From positions 1 through 10,622 of the forward strand of contig PXBV01000047.1 of assembly GCA_003565575.1 (NCBI GenBank): a stretch of 10,622 bases of DNA. Direction: 5' to 3'. This DNA comes from Psychroflexus sp. (GTDB lineage: Bacteria; Bacteroidota; Bacteroidia; Flavobacteriales; Flavobacteriaceae). Below the pieces are notes generated by a model that was given only the letters and a program-made list of their open reading frames with translations, was not told the origin of the DNA and made no database searches. Positions 7,360 through 10,622 of the stretch are shown in pieces (the first letter of the stretch is position 1; every line of letters begins with the position of its first letter). The position numbers and the translations under genes were made by a program.

Positions 7360-9147
7360 TTAATGTCCAGTCGCTTCACCAGCTCCACTTGGTATTCTGA
7401 TATTCTCAACAATTTCTTGAACATCCTGCGGGGTCTCTTTAGTGACTTGACAGACAACTAAGGACACGATGAAATTTGCCAGCATGGCAATAGATCCAAA
7501 CCCCTCTGGAGAGATACCAAACCACCAATCATCTTCACCTCCACCACCAAAGAGATCAAATTTAAACTTCAGCATATAAAATAGCATTAAAGTAACACCT
7601 GTAATCATTCCTGTTACAGCTCCTTCTTTGTTCATTTTTTTATAAAAAATACCCAGCACAATGGCAGGAAAGAAAGAAGCTGCAGCCAATCCAAAAGCTA
7701 GAGCAACAACAGCTGCCACAAAGCCTGGAGGGTTAATTCCAAAATAACCTGCTATCACAACAGCTGCAGTAGCAGATAACCTCGCAGCAATAAGTTCTCC
7801 TTTGTCGCTTATTTTTGGATTAATTATTTTTTTGATTAAATCATGAGAAACAGATGATGAAATGACCAAAAGTAGTCCTGCTGCAGTAGACAAAGCGGCC
7901 GCCAGACATCCTGCTGCCACTAGCGCTATTACCCAATTGGGTAAATCTGCTATTTCTGGATTGGCCATAACCATAATGTCATTATCTACATACAATTCAT
8001 TTTCATTAGTAGAAGGATTAGTGACAATACGTTCTCCACTTTTTCCTACGCCATCAGCAAAATCTGGAGTTTTTCCATCTATAGCGACTCCTCCATTCCT
8101 ATCGGGACCTAAATATTGAATTTTACCGTCACCGTTTTTATCAATCCATCCTATGAGACCGAGACTTTCCCAATTGGTAAACCAGTCTGGCATGTCTTCG
8201 TATGGTTTTTCACTCACAGTATCTATTAGGTTCACTTTGGAAAAAACTGAAACTGCTGGTGCAGTAATGTAGAGAATAGCTATAAATAACAAGGCAAAGC
8301 CAGCAGATTTTCTTGCATCTTTCACTCTTTTTACGGTAAAAAACCTTACTATTACATGAGGTAAACCAGCTGTACCTACCATAAGTGCTAGCGTTATGGC
8401 AATAACATCTAGCATGTTCTTGGAGCCATCCGTATATTTACTAAACCCGAGTTCTTGACTAATTCCGTCTAGTTTATCTAAAAGATAAATATCTGGTTGG
8501 TCTACTAGCGTATCTCCCATCCCGAGCATTGGTATAGGGTTTCCTGTTAGCTGAATCGAAATAAAGATAGCTGGCACCATAAAGGCAAAAATCAACACGC
8601 AATACTGCGCTACTTGAGTGTATGTAATCCCCTTCATACCCCCCAATACAGCATAAAAAAGTACAATTACCATCCCTATATAAACTCCAGTGTTAATTTC
8701 GACTTCAAGAAATCTAGAAAAAACAACTCCTACGCCTCGCATCTGGCCGGCTATGTAAGTAAAAGAGACGATGAGCGCACAGAACACAGCAACAATTCTT
8801 GCGGTTTTGGAATAGTAACGGTCTCCAATAAAATCAGGAACTGTAAATTTTCCAAACTTTCTGAGGTAAGGAGCAAGTAATAAGGCTAAAAGGACGTATC
8901 CTCCTGTCCATCCCATTAAGAATGTAGCGCCATCATAGCCCATAAAGGCAATAATACCCGCCATAGAGATAAACGATGCGGCAGACATCCAATCGGCTGC
9001 TGTAGCCATTCCGTTAGCAATTGGGCCTACACCTCCACCAGCAACATAAAAATCTTTAGTAGAGCCAGCCCGGGACCAAATAGCAATCCCAATGTAAAGT
9101 GCAAAAGTTGCACCTACTATAATATAAGTTAAAATTTGAGCATCCAT
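7360..9147 (-). CDS. Sodium:solute symporter, large subunit (VC_2705 type, ActP-like)
   Basis: This 595-aa inner-membrane SSS transporter probably imports acetate or a similar short carboxylate with Na+. Features include the N-terminal STKDFYVAGGGVGP (29-42), the ATAADWMSAASF motif (48-59), FTYIAGQMRGVG (129-140) and the signature helix around ALSTAAGLLLVISSSVSHDL (418-437), where S420/T421 probably correspond to the Na2-site serines of vSGLT. A long hydrophilic insert (about 305-402) between helices includes an EF-hand-like loop at 336-347; this insert accounts for the greater length than ActP (about 550 aa). The ATG lies 12 nt after the DUF4212 stop. The adjacent DUF4212 partner is the diagnostic context for the VC_2705 subfamily. 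The substrate is not fixed by the sequence; acetate/propionate is inferred from the CoA ligase fusion in the next unit. The gene ends just before a strong terminator. Confidence 0.93.
   Translation of the reverse strand: MDAQILTYIIVGATFALYIGIAIWSRAGSTKDFYVAGGGVGPIANGMATAADWMSAASFISMAGIIAFMGYDGATFLMGWTGGYVLLALLLAPYLRKFGKFTVPDFIGDRYYSKTARIVAVFCALIVSFTYIAGQMRGVGVVFSRFLEVEINTGVYIGMVIVLFYAVLGGMKGITYTQVAQYCVLIFAFMVPAIFISIQLTGNPIPMLGMGDTLVDQPDIYLLDKLDGISQELGFSKYTDGSKNMLDVIAITLALMVGTAGLPHVIVRFFTVKRVKDARKSAGFALLFIAILYITAPAVSVFSKVNLIDTVSEKPYEDMPDWFTNWESLGLIGWIDKNGDGKIQYLGPDRNGGVAIDGKTPDFADGVGKSGERIVTNPSTNENELYVDNDIMVMANPEIADLPNWVIALVAAGCLAAALSTAAGLLLVISSSVSHDLIKKIINPKISDKGELIAARLSATAAVVIAGYFGINPPGFVAAVVALAFGLAAASFFPAIVLGIFYKKMNKEGAVTGMITGVTLMLFYMLKFKFDLFGGGGEDDWWFGISPEGFGSIAMLANFIVSLVVCQVTKETPQDVQEIVENIRIPSGAGEATGH
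8107..8142 (-). other. EF-hand-like calcium-binding loop in the symporter (residues 336-347)
   Basis: The loop reads DKNGDGKIQYLG. It has Asp, Asn and Asp at loop positions 1, 3 and 5, the invariant Gly at 6 and Ile at 8, as in EF-hand and dockerin-type loops, but Gly instead of Glu/Asp at position 12. It lies in the long hydrophilic insert between transmembrane helices, after an acidic, aromatic segment (EDMPDWFTNWE, 317-327). Ca2+ binding is inferred from the motif; side of the membrane not determined. Confidence 0.55.
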
Positions 9148-9159
9148 AGTTTTTGAGTT

Positions 9160-9420
9160 TTATTCGTCGTATCCGTATTTTTTATCTAATTTGTTCATCA
9201 ATCTTACATAAACGAAAATGAGTATAACGAATACATAAATTGAACCCTGCTGGGCGAACCAAAACCCAAGTTTAAAGCCTCCAATAGAGAACTGATTCAA
9301 AAAATCTTTAAAAAGGATTCCAGCTCCATAGGAAACTGCAAACCAAATACTAAGAAGTATATAAAGATACCTCACATTTTCTTTCCAATACGCTACTGCG
9401 TTTTTGTCTTTGTTTTTCAT
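9160..9420 (-). CDS. DUF4212 small subunit of the sodium:solute symporter
   Basis: This 86-aa inner-membrane protein has two transmembrane helices (about 17-37 and 55-76). It carries the family hallmark GFWFAQQGSIYVF (52-64), an aromatic start (AYWKENVRYL, 10-19) and a charged C-terminus (MNKLDKKYGYDE, 75-86). Members (also described as the small subunit of the VC_2705-type Na+ symporter) are encoded directly upstream of the large subunit, as here, with a 12-nt gap to the symporter ATG. The length is typical for the family. It is presumed to assemble with the large subunit and to be needed for its stability or activity (inference). Start ATG lies 11 nt after the porin stop. Confidence 0.93.
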   Translation of the reverse strand: MKNKDKNAVAYWKENVRYLYILLSIWFAVSYGAGILFKDFLNQFSIGGFKLGFWFAQQGSIYVFVILIFVYVRLMNKLDKKYGYDE

Positions 9421-9431
9421 TGTTTTAAAAT

Positions 9432-10622
9432 TTATAAGTATATCATGGCTTGAAAACTCAATCTATTGAAGCTTATTCCATTGAAGTTTTCTCTTTGATA
9501 CTCTAGGGTTAATTTAGAATTGTGACCATTAAGATAAGCATTAGCGCCTAGCCCAAAAATGGTTCTATCATCATCCAAACCATCTATGGTTGAATAATTT
9601 AAAGATGCATAAGGCTGAATTCGTGTTTTTTCAAAACTGCCAGGCAACAAGTAACCGGCGTGCCCATACCACATATTCCCTGAAGAATAGGGTCCAAATT
9701 GATAATTGGAGCCATAGTCATTGTATTGATATTTGGCGTATGCTGTTATAGAAGAGCCTAAGTTCCCTAAAGGCACATCATAAAACACATCAAGTGCAAA
9801 AAGATTAACATCTTCTCCTTGTTGATTTGAGGAATTATCTAAAATCACAGAACCATTAGGATGATGAAAAAAGCCAGCTCCAATATTTAACAACTCTTCT
9901 GTACCAAGATAAGAACCAACCTTGTAGGGAAGAAAATTTGATTCCATATTAAGGATGTTGTAAGCAAAATAACCCGTATAGGTTTTACCAGCATTAGCAG
10001 TCCCAAGTAAATTTGCGCCTTGATACACGGCAAAATCTTGAGAAAGCGACTGATTATCCAGCGTATTAACCATAGCTTCATTTATAGCTACATTGTATTG
10101 AAGTTTACCAAAATTACCCTTAGCAAAAATTCCAATATGTCTAGCAAATTGATCTGAAAGTCCCAAGTTTGACCAAGAGGCCCTATTGTTGTCCATCGTC
10201 ATTAAGTTGAGCGTTCCTTGAGAATTGAGTCTAGAAAGTCCATTCCAATAATGTAAACCGCCACCTATGACATGGTTAGGTGTTATATTGTACTGAGCCC
10301 ACGCATCATGCATAAAGACTTGTGGTGTCCCTTCGTTACCAACTGGATTCATATTATTGGCATTTAGAGAATTCATACCAATGTGAGTAAGAACTAAAAA
10401 ATCTTTAACGATTTGACCATAAACAAGAATTCGAGCTCTTCTTAATTGAAAAGATACATCGGATTGATCATCTGGCCTATCATCTGAGTAATTGGCTTGA
10501 ACTTGTGCCCAAGTAATGATGCGTACATACTTATCATCATTGTCTCCAAACTTAATTTTAAACCCCCCTTTATAATAAGGTGATCCTTGAGAAAATGCAT
10601 TAGCTACACCCAAAAGCAAAAA
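9432..10622 (-). CDS. Outer-membrane porin (Porin_O_P-like), 5' end cut by the window edge
   Basis: 396 residues are visible. The gene runs off the right edge: the first visible codons read FLLLGVANAFSQ, the hydrophobic core and end of a signal peptide with probable cleavage after AFSQ, so the true start lies outside. The TTG at 10617-10619 is an internal Leu codon, not a start. The mature protein alternates polar and hydrophobic residues as expected for a beta barrel, with many Asn, Gly, Tyr and aromatic residues, and ends in the strand SFQAMIYL. Near the N-terminus, VSFQLRRARILVYGQIVKDF resembles the conserved arginine-rich strand of phosphate-selective porin O/P family members. With the symporter genes directly downstream, it probably admits the same small anion across the outer membrane (inference). 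Porin fold is well supported; substrate is not. Confidence 0.88.
   Translation of the reverse strand, partial: FLLLGVANAFSQGSPYYKGGFKIKFGDNDDKYVRIITWAQVQANYSDDRPDDQSDVSFQLRRARILVYGQIVKDFLVLTHIGMNSLNANNMNPVGNEGTPQVFMHDAWAQYNITPNHVIGGGLHYWNGLSRLNSQGTLNLMTMDNNRASWSNLGLSDQFARHIGIFAKGNFGKLQYNVAINEAMVNTLDNQSLSQDFAVYQGANLLGTANAGKTYTGYFAYNILNMESNFLPYKVGSYLGTEELLNIGAGFFHHPNGSVILDNSSNQQGEDVNLFALDVFYDVPLGNLGSSITAYAKYQYNDYGSNYQFGPYSSGNMWYGHAGYLLPGSFEKTRIQPYASLNYSTIDGLDDDRTIFGLGANAYLNGHNSKLTLEYQRENFNGISFNRLSFQAMIYL

Noticed and set aside
8614..8880. Plus-strand open frame of 88 codons
   Set aside because: It is antisense to conserved symporter helices and shows no protein-like features. The plus-strand frames at 842-1042, 1271-1531, 2941-3162, 5154-5426 and 7862-8119 were dropped for the same reason.
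10617..10619. TTG as start codon of the porin
   Set aside because: The preceding codon is also open and the sequence here is the middle of a signal-peptide core (FLLLGVANAFSQ). The real start is beyond the window.

Overview
The window is an AT-rich stretch from a Bacteroidota genome, most likely a marine or aquatic member of the Flavobacteriaceae. The evidence is the protein style (a porin signal peptide ending in AFSQ, Flavobacteria-type Acs and receiver sequences), weak or absent Shine-Dalgarno motifs, and A/T-rich codon use throughout. All seven genes lie on the minus strand, so transcription runs from high to low coordinates. They are packed with 1-4 nt overlaps or 11-12 nt gaps, except for one 84 nt gap. 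No tRNA, rRNA, CRISPR array, insertion sequence or phage gene was seen, and no gene-free stretch exceeds 144 nt.

Transcription unit 1 (10622 to about 7300) has a porin cut by the right edge of the window (9432-10622), a DUF4212 small subunit (9160-9420) and a large sodium:solute symporter of the VC_2705 type (7360-9147). It ends in a convincing minus-strand intrinsic terminator at 7304-7349. Together these form an uptake route for a small organic anion: porin across the outer membrane, two-subunit Na+ symporter across the inner membrane.

Transcription unit 2 (7275 to about 74) has a 64-aa two-helix membrane protein resembling DUF3311 (7081-7275), an 899-aa sensor kinase made of a complete SSS transporter domain, a STAC-like linker and a histidine kinase (4382-7081), a 124-aa receiver-only response regulator (4011-4385) and a 1284-aa protein in which two complete acyl-CoA synthetases are fused head to tail (145-3999). 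The front half resembles propionyl-CoA synthetase (PrpE/ACSS3 type) and the rear half acetyl-CoA synthetase (Acs). A second minus-strand terminator lies at 74-119.

The combined picture is a self-contained module for short-chain carboxylates, probably acetate and propionate: import, sensing by a transporter-like kinase, and activation to acyl-CoA. It is comparable in logic to the CrbS/CrbR-acs 'acetate switch' of gammaproteobacteria. Four points deserve attention: the two-synthetase fusion; the lack of any DNA-binding output in the response regulator; the pairing of each SSS domain with its own small two-helix protein encoded just upstream; and an EF-hand-like calcium-binding loop in an extramembrane segment of the symporter. 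Assignments rest on sequence reading only; no database search was run.
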